Source: Serratia liquefaciens (lineage in GTDB: Bacteria; Pseudomonadota; Gammaproteobacteria; Enterobacterales; Enterobacteriaceae). From it: DNA of 56,577 nt. The stretch covers positions 1-56,577 of the forward strand of contig JAAXZN010000038.1 of assembly GCA_012719855.1 (NCBI GenBank), read 5' to 3'. Position numbers and translations under genes: made by a program. The notes below the pieces were generated by a model, which saw nothing but the letters and a program-made list of their open reading frames with translations, did no database searches and was not told the DNA's origin. Every line of letters begins with the position of its first letter. The first letter of the stretch is position 1. This document shows, piece after piece, positions 1 through 6,586 of this stretch.

Positions 1-236
1 CTTGCGTAGGTATATTCGCCTTTGTACCAACCTTTGCGCAGCGTCAGTAACGCGCTGACCGAACCATCATCACTGCAGATAACATGCGCGCGAACGGCAA
101 AATTACCTGCTGCATTGACGTACCAGTCAGTAAAACGCGGCAGCGCCATGCGAAAAGGTATTCGCTGGACAGCCGATTTGACACGGTGCAGGGTTGAGAA
201 GAAATCAGGAACAACTGAAGAAGTAAAAACAGACAT
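1..236 (-). CDS. Unidentified ICE protein, N-terminal part (runs off window)
   Basis: The reading frame starts at an ATG whose complement is 234-236 and stays open to the left edge, giving 78 residues beginning MSVFTSSVVPDFF. A clear ribosome site (GGAGAAAC, complement of 240-247) lies at good spacing, which fixes the start. I do not recognise the family. The gene is preceded by the same kind of long structured leader that precedes the DUF3577 gene at 55448 (an RNA-like element, then two perfect hairpins, then the ribosome site), so the two genes are probably regulated together. The protein continues outside the window and no domain can be assigned from this part. Confidence 0.6.
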   Translation of the reverse strand, partial: MSVFTSSVVPDFFSTLHRVKSAVQRIPFRMALPRFTDWYVNAAGNFAVRAHVICSDDGSVSALLTLRKGWYKGEYTYA

Positions 237-269
237 GGTGTTTCTCCTGTAAAAAAGGGAAACACCGCT

Positions 270-319
270 CCCAGGGGAAAGGTATTTCCCCTGGGGATTG
301 GATTGCGGTAACCGCAATC
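270..319 (-). promoter_or_regulatory. Two perfect hairpins in the 5' leader of the first gene
   Basis: An 11-bp perfect inverted repeat (270-280 with 285-295, loop GGTA) is followed by an 8-bp one (301-308 with 312-319, loop TAA). Neither has a T-run, so they are not ordinary terminators. The same architecture with unrelated stem sequence lies in front of the DUF3577 gene (55496-55522 and 55524-55551), which argues that shape rather than sequence is conserved. A role in translation control or RNA stability is inference. Confidence 0.5.
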
Positions 320-338
320 GTCAGTACATCAGTCAGTA

Positions 339-554
339 CCTTCATCACCGTTAAGTGATCCCTGTTCTCAAAGGTTAAACAGGGTTACCGCCACAGGGGC
401 TTCCTCTTTCAGGCTACGAGGCTATTGGCAGTCACCCGAAGGCGTTTCTCACAGACCGCTGAAACTTTGGCTGGCACTCACCCGAAGGCGCTTCTCACAG
501 AGTGCTGAAGCATTAGCTGGTTGTCCGAAGACAACAAGTAAGCCTGTTCATTTT
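339..554 (-). ncRNA. Structured RNA element, copy 1
   Basis: First of three related sequences of about 210 nt. On the minus strand it forms stem C (521-525 with 530-534, loop UUCG), stem B (474-479 with 500-505), stem A (428-433 with 454-459), a CCUC/GAGG stem and a 7-bp stem (360-366 with 378-384). Stems A and B each hold an inner CGCC-UUCG-GGUG hairpin. UUCG loops occur only on the minus strand, which sets the orientation. Copies 1 and 3 are nearly identical; copy 2 differs by paired changes that keep the stems. It may be a free RNA or the 5' leader of the gene at 1-236. I do not recognise a named family. Confidence 0.7.
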
Positions 555-578
555 CGAATCAAAATGGCACTATGTCAA
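550..578 (-). promoter_or_regulatory. Promoter for structured RNA copy 1
   Basis: Minus-strand -35 TTGACA (complement of 573-578) is separated by exactly 17 bp from -10 GAAAAT (complement of 550-555). The flanks GG before the -35 and the run AAAATGAACAGG across and after the -10 are the same as in copy 3 (55783-55811). Transcription would begin at the 5' edge of the RNA element. Divergent from the gene at 676. Confidence 0.65.
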
Positions 579-675
579 CCATATATATATATAGTTATTC
601 TTTAAAAAAGAGTAGAAACTCTGTAAGCCCGAACACTACCAAGAGAATGAATACAGAATATTCCCCGAGGTAAAC

Positions 676-1485
676 ATGGACTCATTTGTAACAACACAAA
701 CGAAGAAAGTATTTGAAAATATTAAAATCAGTAAGTACATAGTCCAAGATCCTTTGCTATCTGACTGCATTGGTATGGGAAGGGCAAACTCTGGAGATTA
801 CAGTAGGGTTCAGGGATTTAATTGTGGAAAAGATTTTGGCTATGCGCTACTCACCTATTTTACATCAAGGGCGCTTAATATCCAGAGAATGCCTTACTGT
901 GAAGATCGTATTTATAACAACTTCCACTTCCTAAATAAACATGAAAATGAAATTCTACTATCCCTAGATGAAGAAAGGGTCAGTGAGATTTGCAGGGAAA
1001 TTCATGAAATTTACATGCATACTCAGAGGCATCTTCAGCAAGCAGGACTAGATGGTGTGAACTTACGCCGTGAATTAAGAGGAGGAGATGCAAATAACTA
1101 CATTAAAAGCATACTAGTAAGGAAGGTTGCGTCGGAGATGTTGGGAAAGGACCACATGCATATAGAAATGGACTCTCTGAATTCTTTTGGTGATGCAGGT
1201 GAATATTTAGGGGATATATCACTCCAGTTAGGAATTCCAGCAAAAGATATCCTCTACTGTTATAAATTCATAGAATCAAAACATACTAATTCTTGGTTGG
1301 TTGAACCTGGGGAGTGGATAGTAATAAACAGGTCACCGAACGGAGTAGTTAAGCTACCAACATCCAGTGTTATTGTCAGAAATGAAAAGTGGTATAATGA
1401 TATATTGAATGGGATGAGTGTAAATTCAGCAGTGAATTACTTATCCAAGGATTCCACCTTGGTATTAAGGAGTAACTATTCGTAA
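676..1485 (+). CDS. Uncharacterised 269-aa protein, AT-rich cargo gene
   Basis: ATG at 676 with GAGG eight bases upstream. The protein has no signal peptide or membrane segment. Visible features are a basic stretch NLRRELRGG near residue 130, a segment IEMDSLNSFGDAGEY, and a C-terminal part with VEPGEWIVINRSPNG. The order Arg, then Ser-x-x-Ser, then an acidic GEW strand is loosely like ADP-ribosyltransferase folds, but this is a weak guess and not an assignment. Base composition is clearly more AT-rich than the transfer genes, suggesting recent acquisition. It converges on the recombinase gene across a shared terminator. A small inverted repeat upstream (609-613 with 618-622) could be an operator. 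Confidence 0.6.
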   Translation: MDSFVTTQTKKVFENIKISKYIVQDPLLSDCIGMGRANSGDYSRVQGFNCGKDFGYALLTYFTSRALNIQRMPYCEDRIYNNFHFLNKHENEILLSLDEERVSEICREIHEIYMHTQRHLQQAGLDGVNLRRELRGGDANNYIKSILVRKVASEMLGKDHMHIEMDSLNSFGDAGEYLGDISLQLGIPAKDILYCYKFIESKHTNSWLVEPGEWIVINRSPNGVVKLPTSSVIVRNEKWYNDILNGMSVNSAVNYLSKDSTLVLRSNYS

Positions 1486-1496
1486 ACAATTTAAAT

Positions 1497-1530
1497 GGTC
1501 GCAGCCCCGTGAGAGCTGCGACCGTTTTAC
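1497..1530. terminator. Bidirectional terminator between converging genes
   Basis: A perfect 9-bp inverted repeat (1497-1505 with 1515-1523) is followed by GTTTTAC on the plus strand and AT-rich sequence on the minus side. It lies between the end of the gene at 676-1485 and the end of the recombinase gene, so it can serve both. Confidence 0.7.
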
Positions 1531-1535
1531 ACTAC

Positions 1536-2423
1536 TCACTCAATATCGTCTTTAAAATATACTTGTCTAATATAACGCCCACGCCCATCACCGTGTCCCA
1601 AATCCATCGAGACCAATGCATTTGCTTCATCTCTGCTCATGCCATTTTTGACATGATGTGTTACAGCATCCCTGGCATAAGCATATCGCAAGCTGTGGGG
1701 GGCATCTTTTCCAGTCATACCTGCGTCACGCACGATATTTCTGTATCGTTCTATCGCCGTATGCAGAGACGGCTTATCAATAAGTTTCCCTCTATTCTCA
1801 CCACAATGTTTTATCGCTTTATCCAAAATAGCCAAAACTTTCTCACGACTAAACACTGTTGTTTCCCTAGCGCGCCCCCCTTTTGTCCCGAAAATCACCT
1901 TAACCCTATCGTTGCCATTCAAGATGGCTTGCTTCCAGGTTTTTAGTGATTTGGCGGACTGGACTGTTTCTTCTGTTCTCAAACCCAAGTAACGAGACAA
2001 TTGTACACCAATTGCTACACCCTCATCTTTTTTAAAAGCATAGCTAACAATTGCAGCCAACTTATCATCCGGAAGTGGTGTTTTAGTTCCGTCGCGACTT
2101 GCCCCTGAGATACCTAATGCCTGGTTACTCAATTTCTCATGCGAAGGATCAGCAAGTTTATTCCGACCTGCAACTGACATGATCGAACGTACCGCTGCCA
2201 TTTCATTTTGGAGTGTACGCTTTGATATATCCTCAGCCATACGACTACCAATATACTTTTCGATATGAGACGTCTTAACGTGTTTTACATCACGGATTTG
2301 GATATTCAATTTCGCAAGGCGTTCAGCAAAACGCTCTGCAATTCTCGAACGGTCTGCGACGGTTTTAAAACTCCCTCGTCCTTGGCGGGCGAGCGTAACC
2401 AGCTGCTTGCTGAGCTTAGACAT
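1536..2423 (-). CDS. Tyrosine recombinase, Integrase_1-type
   Basis: A 295-aa tyrosine site-specific recombinase. Catalytic residues visible: Arg149 in LGLRTEE, the HxxR box H243-S-L-R246, His277 in LGHGDGR and the candidate nucleophile Tyr289 in RQVYF; an N-terminal SAM-like DNA-binding region spans about residues 1-110. It resembles the short Phage_int_SAM/Integrase_1 proteins carried inside SPI-7-like ICEs rather than the long tRNA-targeting integrases at ICE ends. The open frame extends further upstream, but ATG at 2423 is preceded by GGAGGAG at ideal spacing, so this start is preferred. A long structured leader (2424-3360) with RNA copy 2 precedes it. Whether it excises the ICE, resolves multimers or inverts DNA cannot be read from the sequence. 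Confidence 0.85.
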   Translation of the reverse strand: MSKLSKQLVTLARQGRGSFKTVADRSRIAERFAERLAKLNIQIRDVKHVKTSHIEKYIGSRMAEDISKRTLQNEMAAVRSIMSVAGRNKLADPSHEKLSNQALGISGASRDGTKTPLPDDKLAAIVSYAFKKDEGVAIGVQLSRYLGLRTEETVQSAKSLKTWKQAILNGNDRVKVIFGTKGGRARETTVFSREKVLAILDKAIKHCGENRGKLIDKPSLHTAIERYRNIVRDAGMTGKDAPHSLRYAYARDAVTHHVKNGMSRDEANALVSMDLGHGDGRGRYIRQVYFKDDIE

Positions 2424-2700
2424 AACTTCTCCTCCCACGGGATACACAACCCTCTGCTTTCCACAAAGCAGACGGATCTGTACCCCGATAATTTCAACCC
2501 CGACGACACGGTTACTTTTGCGCTTCCTGCGTCTCGACTGGTATCTGTGCATCGGGGCGGCGAAATGTTGAGTTATTTCGAGGCTCCCCAGGTCTCTGAC
2601 CTGTTCGCGGCTTTCGCCGGCCTGACGTTAGTCAGTCTGCCTCCACACACTACTGTTCGTAGTGTCGCCATCGATACCGAGTCGATTTCCTCCTTTTAGA
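2424..2700 (-). other. Leader of recombinase gene with hairpins
   Basis: No convincing gene. On the minus strand there are short hairpins, CAGGTC-AGA-GACCTG (about 2611-2625), GGC-GAAA-GCC with a GNRA loop (about 2630-2640) and CTGCTTTGTGGAAAGCAG (about 2455-2473), plus a GGAGG ribosome-site-like sequence near 2690 with a possible 32-codon ORF starting too far downstream to be convincing. A plus-strand frame through this stretch is mostly antisense to the recombinase gene and was not accepted. Confidence 0.35.
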
Positions 2701-3119
2701 TAGTGAAACGTTCAAAACGGTGTTTTCCGTTGTAATTACGTTGAAGTGAATGAGTGTTTAAAACCGTACTGACACGGACTACGTATTGGTCAGATGGTAG
2801 TAAAACGTTGAAAGCCACGTCGTACGTGGTTTGAGACGTTATGCGCTACGCGCGTCACTTGGTAGTGTCTTCGCCACTTCACAAGTGACGCGCGCCCCTC
2901 TGCTCCTAATGAGACTCACGTAAGCGGCCAAATGTACCAAATGGCCTTATACGTTCGTTCAAAAGTCGCATCGTTAGCAACTCGTCATAAAAGATAAGAG
3001 AATCAAACCGTTGAAACGTAGAGCATCGCCATGGCGATCTCTATAGCTGAAAAACGTAATACATACGTTATTGGTGAAAGAAACCGTACCAGGACTGGCG
3101 CGGTTGAGTCGCAAATGAA
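2700..3119. other. Intergenic region rich in inverted and direct repeats
   Basis: About 420 bp without a gene. It holds a perfect 12-bp inverted repeat (2850-2861 with 2882-2893, arms GCGCGTCACTTG) whose 20-nt loop itself folds, a CCACGT/ACGTGG palindrome near 2816, an AACGTA/TACGTT inverted repeat near 3053-3070, and repeated ACGTTGAA-like words (near 2741, 2804 and 3010). No T-run follows the big inverted repeat, so it is not a standard terminator. A recombination, origin of transfer or replication site is possible; there is no direct evidence. Confidence 0.4.
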
Positions 3120-3324
3120 CCTTCATCACTGCCGTGATCTCCGTTCTCAAAGGGTAAACGGAGGTACCGCCACATGGGCATCCTCTTCCAGGCTACGAGG
3201 ATATTGTGACCACCCGAAGGCGTTTCTCACAGGTCACATGAAACATTGGCTGGCACTCACCCGAAGGCGCCTCTCACGGAGTGCTGAGGCATTGGCTGGT
3301 CGTCATAGAGACGACGGTACAACG
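3120..3324 (-). ncRNA. Structured RNA element, copy 2 (diverged)
   Basis: Diverged copy of the elements at 339-554 and 55572-55784. Every main stem is kept by compensating changes: stem A is now GUGACC/GGUCAC (3206-3211 with 3232-3237) instead of GCGGUC/GACUGC; stem C is GUCGUC/GACGAC (3299-3304 with 3310-3315) instead of UUGUC/GACAA and has a different loop; the 7-bp stem is CUCCGUU/AACGGAG (3139-3145 with 3157-3163) instead of CCCUGUU/AACAGGG. Stem B (3253-3258 with 3279-3284) is unchanged. It lies far upstream of the recombinase gene, which is the next minus-strand gene. Confidence 0.7.
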
Positions 3325-3329
3325 GCATT

Positions 3330-3359
3330 AGATTAAGCGATAAAGTACCGCTACGTCAA
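3330..3359 (-). promoter_or_regulatory. Promoter for structured RNA copy 2
   Basis: Minus-strand -35 TTGACG (complement of 3354-3359), 18-bp spacer, -10 TAATCT (complement of 3330-3335). It sits at the same place relative to the RNA element as the promoters of copies 1 and 3. Confidence 0.55.
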
Positions 3360-3422
3360 TCTCTCGCAACCGCTATAATTAATGAGACAACGCCTATACT
3401 CGCAGACCATTACCTCTAATAA

Positions 3423-4241
3423 TTACCAGTCCTGTTTATCCTTTAGCTTTCTTTTATTCATTTCATATTCCCTTTCAATTTCGCGTTCTCTCTCTCGTCT
3501 TTTCTTCTCTTCTTTTACTTTTATATCATATAAAGGTGGGTAATAAACCCAAAGGGAACTATCAACCTCCCTCCCGTAAAAAACAAGATAAACCACAAGC
3601 AAAACCAAGAAAACAATACACCCTAGAAGAAAATGAGACATACTTAAATCAAGAAAAGAGTAAACCCCATCCAAAAACACTCCTTTTGAACCGTTAAATG
3701 CCGACAATATCCACCCAAAGACAAATAGGAACAAACAACCAAAAGAGACACGCCTTGCTTCGTGTAAATTTACCAGCTCATCATACCACTTACCGAAGGC
3801 CTCTTTATACTCCTTATACGCCAACTCAGATTGTTCCCGCATGGCATATTCTCGTAAATCACCAATATAGACATAACCGGACTTTTTCCTTTTATCACTT
3901 CCCTCATAAGGAAATAAGCGATAGGCTTTCAGCTCAGTCAAAACAGCAAATACGACCCCCTCGAGAAAAAACAATCCCAGAGAGGATATCAAACCAAATA
4001 AAAGCAAAAACAAACAAACATCACCAAGATTAAAATCTGATAACTTTGATGATGACAAAGCAAATACACCATATCCCTTACCATATGATAAAAAAGCATC
4101 AAGGAATAAAAAACAATAACCCAGCGTCATTACTTTGTTAAATCGCCACAATCTATCCAGCAAAGGAATTACACCTAATGCTTGAGTTGTTTCATTTTTA
4201 TCCTCAGCCACTTTTGACTCCTTAGTGTAAAACACTTCCAT
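3423..4241 (-). CDS. Membrane protein with four predicted helices, partner of HEPN gene
   Basis: The open frame is longer upstream, but translation probably starts at ATG 4241 (272 aa), just after the stop of the HEPN gene, or at ATG 4250 with a small overlap. Hydrophobic segments lie at about residues 38-54, 75-105, 165-183 and 205-228; between the second and third is a cytoplasmic-looking charged stretch of about 60 residues; the C-terminus is a very basic/acidic helix (KEEKKRREREREIEREYE). I do not recognise the family. The tight coupling to the HEPN gene suggests the two act together, as a membrane effector or anchor, which is inference. AT-rich compared with the transfer genes. Confidence 0.65.
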   Translation of the reverse strand: MEVFYTKESKVAEDKNETTQALGVIPLLDRLWRFNKVMTLGYCFLFLDAFLSYGKGYGVFALSSSKLSDFNLGDVCLFLLLFGLISSLGLFFLEGVVFAVLTELKAYRLFPYEGSDKRKKSGYVYIGDLREYAMREQSELAYKEYKEAFGKWYDELVNLHEARRVSFGCLFLFVFGWILSAFNGSKGVFLDGVYSFLDLSMSHFLLGCIVFLVLLVVYLVFYGREVDSSLWVYYPPLYDIKVKEEKKRREREREIEREYEMNKRKLKDKQDW

Positions 4242-4242
4242 T

Positions 4243-5178
4243 TTAATCATCTTTATCAGCTGCATGTCGCCCCGAACAATAATAACATCGATACTCAAGC
4301 GAACCATCATCCATAGGCCAGACAGCCATATCCTCAGCAGGAGCTGGCACTCCACAACAGTCACAATATACATCCAGCTCATCACTGTCTTCATTTGAGC
4401 AAAATGTACATCTATAGCCCGTAGGTGAATCGTCAGCAGGTATCAGCGTATCATTTGAGCATTCTGGGCACTCATAGACATTCCATTCAATCAATGCATA
4501 ATGTTTTGGACGAACACCTCTGAACACGGCGGCTTTTCTTTCCGCGACGTCCATTTCTGCCTCTTTAAGCATATGAGTATATTCATCCGCAAGGATATTG
4601 AATGTTTTATAATTCCCTTTCCCTACCTCATCTTCAAGATCAAACAAATCAAAAACATCAAGAAACTCGATAACACTTCGTACTAACCGCCCAATGCAAA
4701 GCCTTGCTTCCTTTGGCGATAGCCTGAACTGGTAGTGCTCAATGTTGTTCCTTAACCCTTTTATCCATTCGATATCCTTACAAAAATCAATATCAACGAA
4801 ATCTACCCCTGTGATGCTGCATTTTTCACACTTTGCAAATTCCAGGGCCTGATCGAGGGTGATTGTATGCGGATAAGGGACATCCTTTAACAGTTCGCTT
4901 AACTCTTTCCCTTCGTAGCATAAGGCTTCATAGGCCTGAAGTAGGTTCGAACGATCCTGCTTTACACGCTTTTCGACATACCGAAAGCACTTGCTAAACA
5001 GTAGCGCTTCGTCAACTGATGAGATGTAAAGCTTCAGAATGAGTTCTAAGAAATGGGAAAAATGCAATATTGCGAATTTGTACTGACGGAGTTCACCTTG
5101 TTCGCCAAGCTCGTACTTTGCTAACGCCTCGTTCAAACTGTCCATGGCGTTCTCTTTAATATCTAACTCGTACTCCAT
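4243..5178 (-). CDS. HEPN-like protein with C-terminal zinc ribbons
   Basis: A 311-aa protein, start chosen at ATG 5178 because GGAGG lies nine bases upstream; the longer frame has no such site. The N-terminal 200 residues are helical (KFAILHFSHFLELILKLYI) and contain R143-N144-N-I-E-H148, matching the RNxxxH signature of HEPN ribonucleases. The C-terminus has two Cys4 clusters, C237/C240/C257/C260 and C272-C275/C298/C301, which look like zinc ribbons. HEPN proteins are common RNA-cleaving effectors in toxin-antitoxin and phage-defence systems; that this one cuts RNA is inferred. It forms a two-gene operon with the membrane protein downstream. A GTTAG-CAT-CTAAC inverted repeat (5250-5262) upstream may be an operator. 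Confidence 0.65.
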   Translation of the reverse strand: MEYELDIKENAMDSLNEALAKYELGEQGELRQYKFAILHFSHFLELILKLYISSVDEALLFSKCFRYVEKRVKQDRSNLLQAYEALCYEGKELSELLKDVPYPHTITLDQALEFAKCEKCSITGVDFVDIDFCKDIEWIKGLRNNIEHYQFRLSPKEARLCIGRLVRSVIEFLDVFDLFDLEDEVGKGNYKTFNILADEYTHMLKEAEMDVAERKAAVFRGVRPKHYALIEWNVYECPECSNDTLIPADDSPTGYRCTFCSNEDSDELDVYCDCCGVPAPAEDMAVWPMDDGSLEYRCYYCSGRHAADKDD

Positions 5179-5249
5179 TTTGTCAGCCCTCCTCTTTGGC
5201 TGATGTAGCATTATGCATCTGCCATAACACTTGTGACATTGCATCAGAT

Positions 5250-5262
5250 GTTAGCATCTAAC
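5250..5262. promoter_or_regulatory. Small palindrome upstream of HEPN operon
   Basis: Perfect 5-bp inverted repeat with 3-bp spacer, in the divergent region between the HEPN operon and the DUF2913-like gene. Possible operator; function not shown. Confidence 0.3.
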
Positions 5263-5283
5263 CGAAAAGAGACACAGAAGGTT

Positions 5284-5310
5284 GCCATAGGTTACTATTT
5301 GAGCTAGAGA
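5284..5310 (+). repeat. Upstream repeated element, copy 1
   Basis: A 27-bp sequence beginning GCCATAGGTTACTATTTGAG recurs at 6152-6179 with few changes. Each copy lies ahead of a plus-strand gene (about 160 and 33 bp before the starts at 5472 and 6212). Core GGTTACTATTT includes a TACTAT that could be a -10 box. A shared promoter or binding site is the simplest reading. Confidence 0.45.
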
Positions 5311-5471
5311 GTTTTGCGCGCGTCCTGAACAGAGACGTAAACAAATTAGCAACCGCTCCTCCCGCCGTGTTATTCGTACCCTAAAAGAAATGGAACAAGA
5401 CAGATAGTGATACCAGCGCAAAGAGGACTTTCAGATATGTTCCTCGCCACCCAGTATGTTAAAGTTTGCTT

Positions 5472-6152
5472 ATGTATACCGATGAACATGGAAGAACATT
5501 GGACTCTCAAATGGCTACGCAAGAAAGTGAAACGGAAATCACCTTGTCAGCGTTTAGCAACCTGGCATTTTGCGCGCTTGTTGCGTTAGGTATCGCTCGC
5601 CAGGATGGCAGCGCCGGTAATCCACTGGCGGAGCATCTGTTTCTTGTCCGCTGGCTGGCCACCGCCCAAAAACAAAAGCGTTTCCCCAAATGTGTTGCCA
5701 TTGATATTGCATACTTACTCGAAGAAGGACGGAAAAAGGGACCGACCAGTCAGCTTCGAGAAAAACTGCAATCCCTGTGGCAATCCTGCACAGCCCCCTT
5801 GACCATGCAGTCAGACTTGTTTCGACTTACCTATGTTACCGAGAAACTACGAGAGCATGGCTGGAAAAACTTCACCCTGGACAGTAAATCCTGGAGGGAT
5901 AAGCGTTTTCCGGCATCATGCCCATCCAATGGATTTTACACTGAAGAAAGCGCGCTACATGTCGCCTATTCTGATGATGGCCGCTTAATCAGCCAGCTGG
6001 ATCTGCGGATTGTGGGCGATGTCGACTTACTCCTGGCGCTCATGGAGCAATCCGCGATCTACGCAGAACTGATTGAGCGAAGCGAACTCTTTCATCGGGT
6101 GGTGATATATTCGGCTCCCCCAATAACACTTTCAGTGCCTCATCACGGGTAG
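5472..6152 (+). CDS. DUF2913-like ICE protein
   Basis: The frame gives 226 residues from ATG 5472, or 213 from ATG 5511; no strong ribosome site picks between them. The region from about residue 28, with FSNLAFCALVALGIARQDG and EHLFLVRWLATAQKQKRFP, resembles my memory of the DUF2913 family, found in gammaproteobacterial genomic islands and of unknown function. No signal peptide or membrane segment. A repeated element at 5284-5310 lies upstream and recurs before the next gene, so the two plus-strand genes may be co-regulated. Confidence 0.6.
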   Translation: MYTDEHGRTLDSQMATQESETEITLSAFSNLAFCALVALGIARQDGSAGNPLAEHLFLVRWLATAQKQKRFPKCVAIDIAYLLEEGRKKGPTSQLREKLQSLWQSCTAPLTMQSDLFRLTYVTEKLREHGWKNFTLDSKSWRDKRFPASCPSNGFYTEESALHVAYSDDGRLISQLDLRIVGDVDLLLALMEQSAIYAELIERSELFHRVVIYSAPPITLSVPHHG

Positions 6153-6179
6153 CCACAGGTTACTATTTAAGCTAAAGTG
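6152..6179 (+). repeat. Upstream repeated element, copy 2
   Basis: Second copy of the element at 5284-5310 (GCCACAGGTTACTATTTAAG at its start), overlapping the end of the DUF2913-like gene and lying just ahead of the gene at 6212. Confidence 0.45.
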
Positions 6180-6211
6180 CAGGTAATACTTAAGAATGAC
6201 TGGAGACAGGC

Positions 6212-6586
6212 ATGAGCCAAACCAGAGATCAGCAGGCCTACCAACGAGGTATCTGGGCTGCCCGTAAGTGGAGTCGTCTGAAAAATGTGATTATGAGATG
6301 GGATAGGTTCTGTGTGTCAAAGGCTCGCAAATACAACCTACCAACTTGGTTGGGTCATGTGCCTATCACATGCTTAGTTGCCATATCAGCTGTTAGTTGT
6401 CTAACGGGGGGATTACTGGTAGCCGTTATAATTCTGTTTGTTTGGGCATTTTTACTGCTCCCATCGGTTATGGAGTTTCTCAGACCTACAGTGAATGTAA
6501 AGGTTACTAACTGGGAAGAAAAGAGCCATAAATATAGTTATGGCTCTAATGGTTCCAACGGCTCGGATGGCTCAACAGGTTCCTAA
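6212..6586 (+). CDS. Small membrane protein opposite traG (possibly DUF3742)
   Basis: 124 aa from ATG 6212 with GGAGA upstream. A basic N-terminus with several Arg/Lys-Trp pairs is followed by one long or two close hydrophobic segments (about residues 48-88), and the protein ends in a Ser-Gly-Asn repeat tail (YGSNGSNGSDGSTGS). In related ICEs a DUF3742 membrane protein is encoded convergent to traG; position and shape fit, but the sequence match is not certain. Its stop codon abuts the stop codon of traG with no gap. Confidence 0.5.
   Translation: MSQTRDQQAYQRGIWAARKWSRLKNVIMRWDRFCVSKARKYNLPTWLGHVPITCLVAISAVSCLTGGLLVAVIILFVWAFLLLPSVMEFLRPTVNVKVTNWEEKSHKYSYGSNGSNGSDGSTGS

Noticed and set aside
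44..265. Minus-strand ORF of 73 aa at the left edge
   Set aside because: It lies in another phase of the gene that starts at 236, which has a proper ribosome site; treated as a shadow.
339..554. CRISPR-like or tandem repeat array
   Set aside because: The internal repeated word (CACCCGAAGGCG) occurs only twice per copy and is explained by two similar hairpins; no spacers.
582..596. Alternating AT run as a promoter or origin
   Set aside because: Simple-sequence run next to the RNA promoter; nothing else supports a separate site.
2488..2570. Possible relative of the element at 55904-55990 (shared CCTGCGTCTYGAC)
   Set aside because: Only short words match and the stems are not shared; too weak to claim.
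2265..2699. Plus-strand ORF of 144 aa
   Set aside because: Its first third is antisense to the recombinase gene and it covers hairpins of the recombinase leader; no ribosome site.
3031..3336. Plus-strand ORF of 101 aa
   Set aside because: It is almost wholly antisense to structured RNA copy 2; open frame by chance.
5407..5589. Plus-strand ORF of 60 aa with a GAGGA before an internal ATG
   Set aside because: It overlaps the DUF2913-like frame, ends without family likeness, and the composition is Lys/Arg/Trp rich as in out-of-phase reading.
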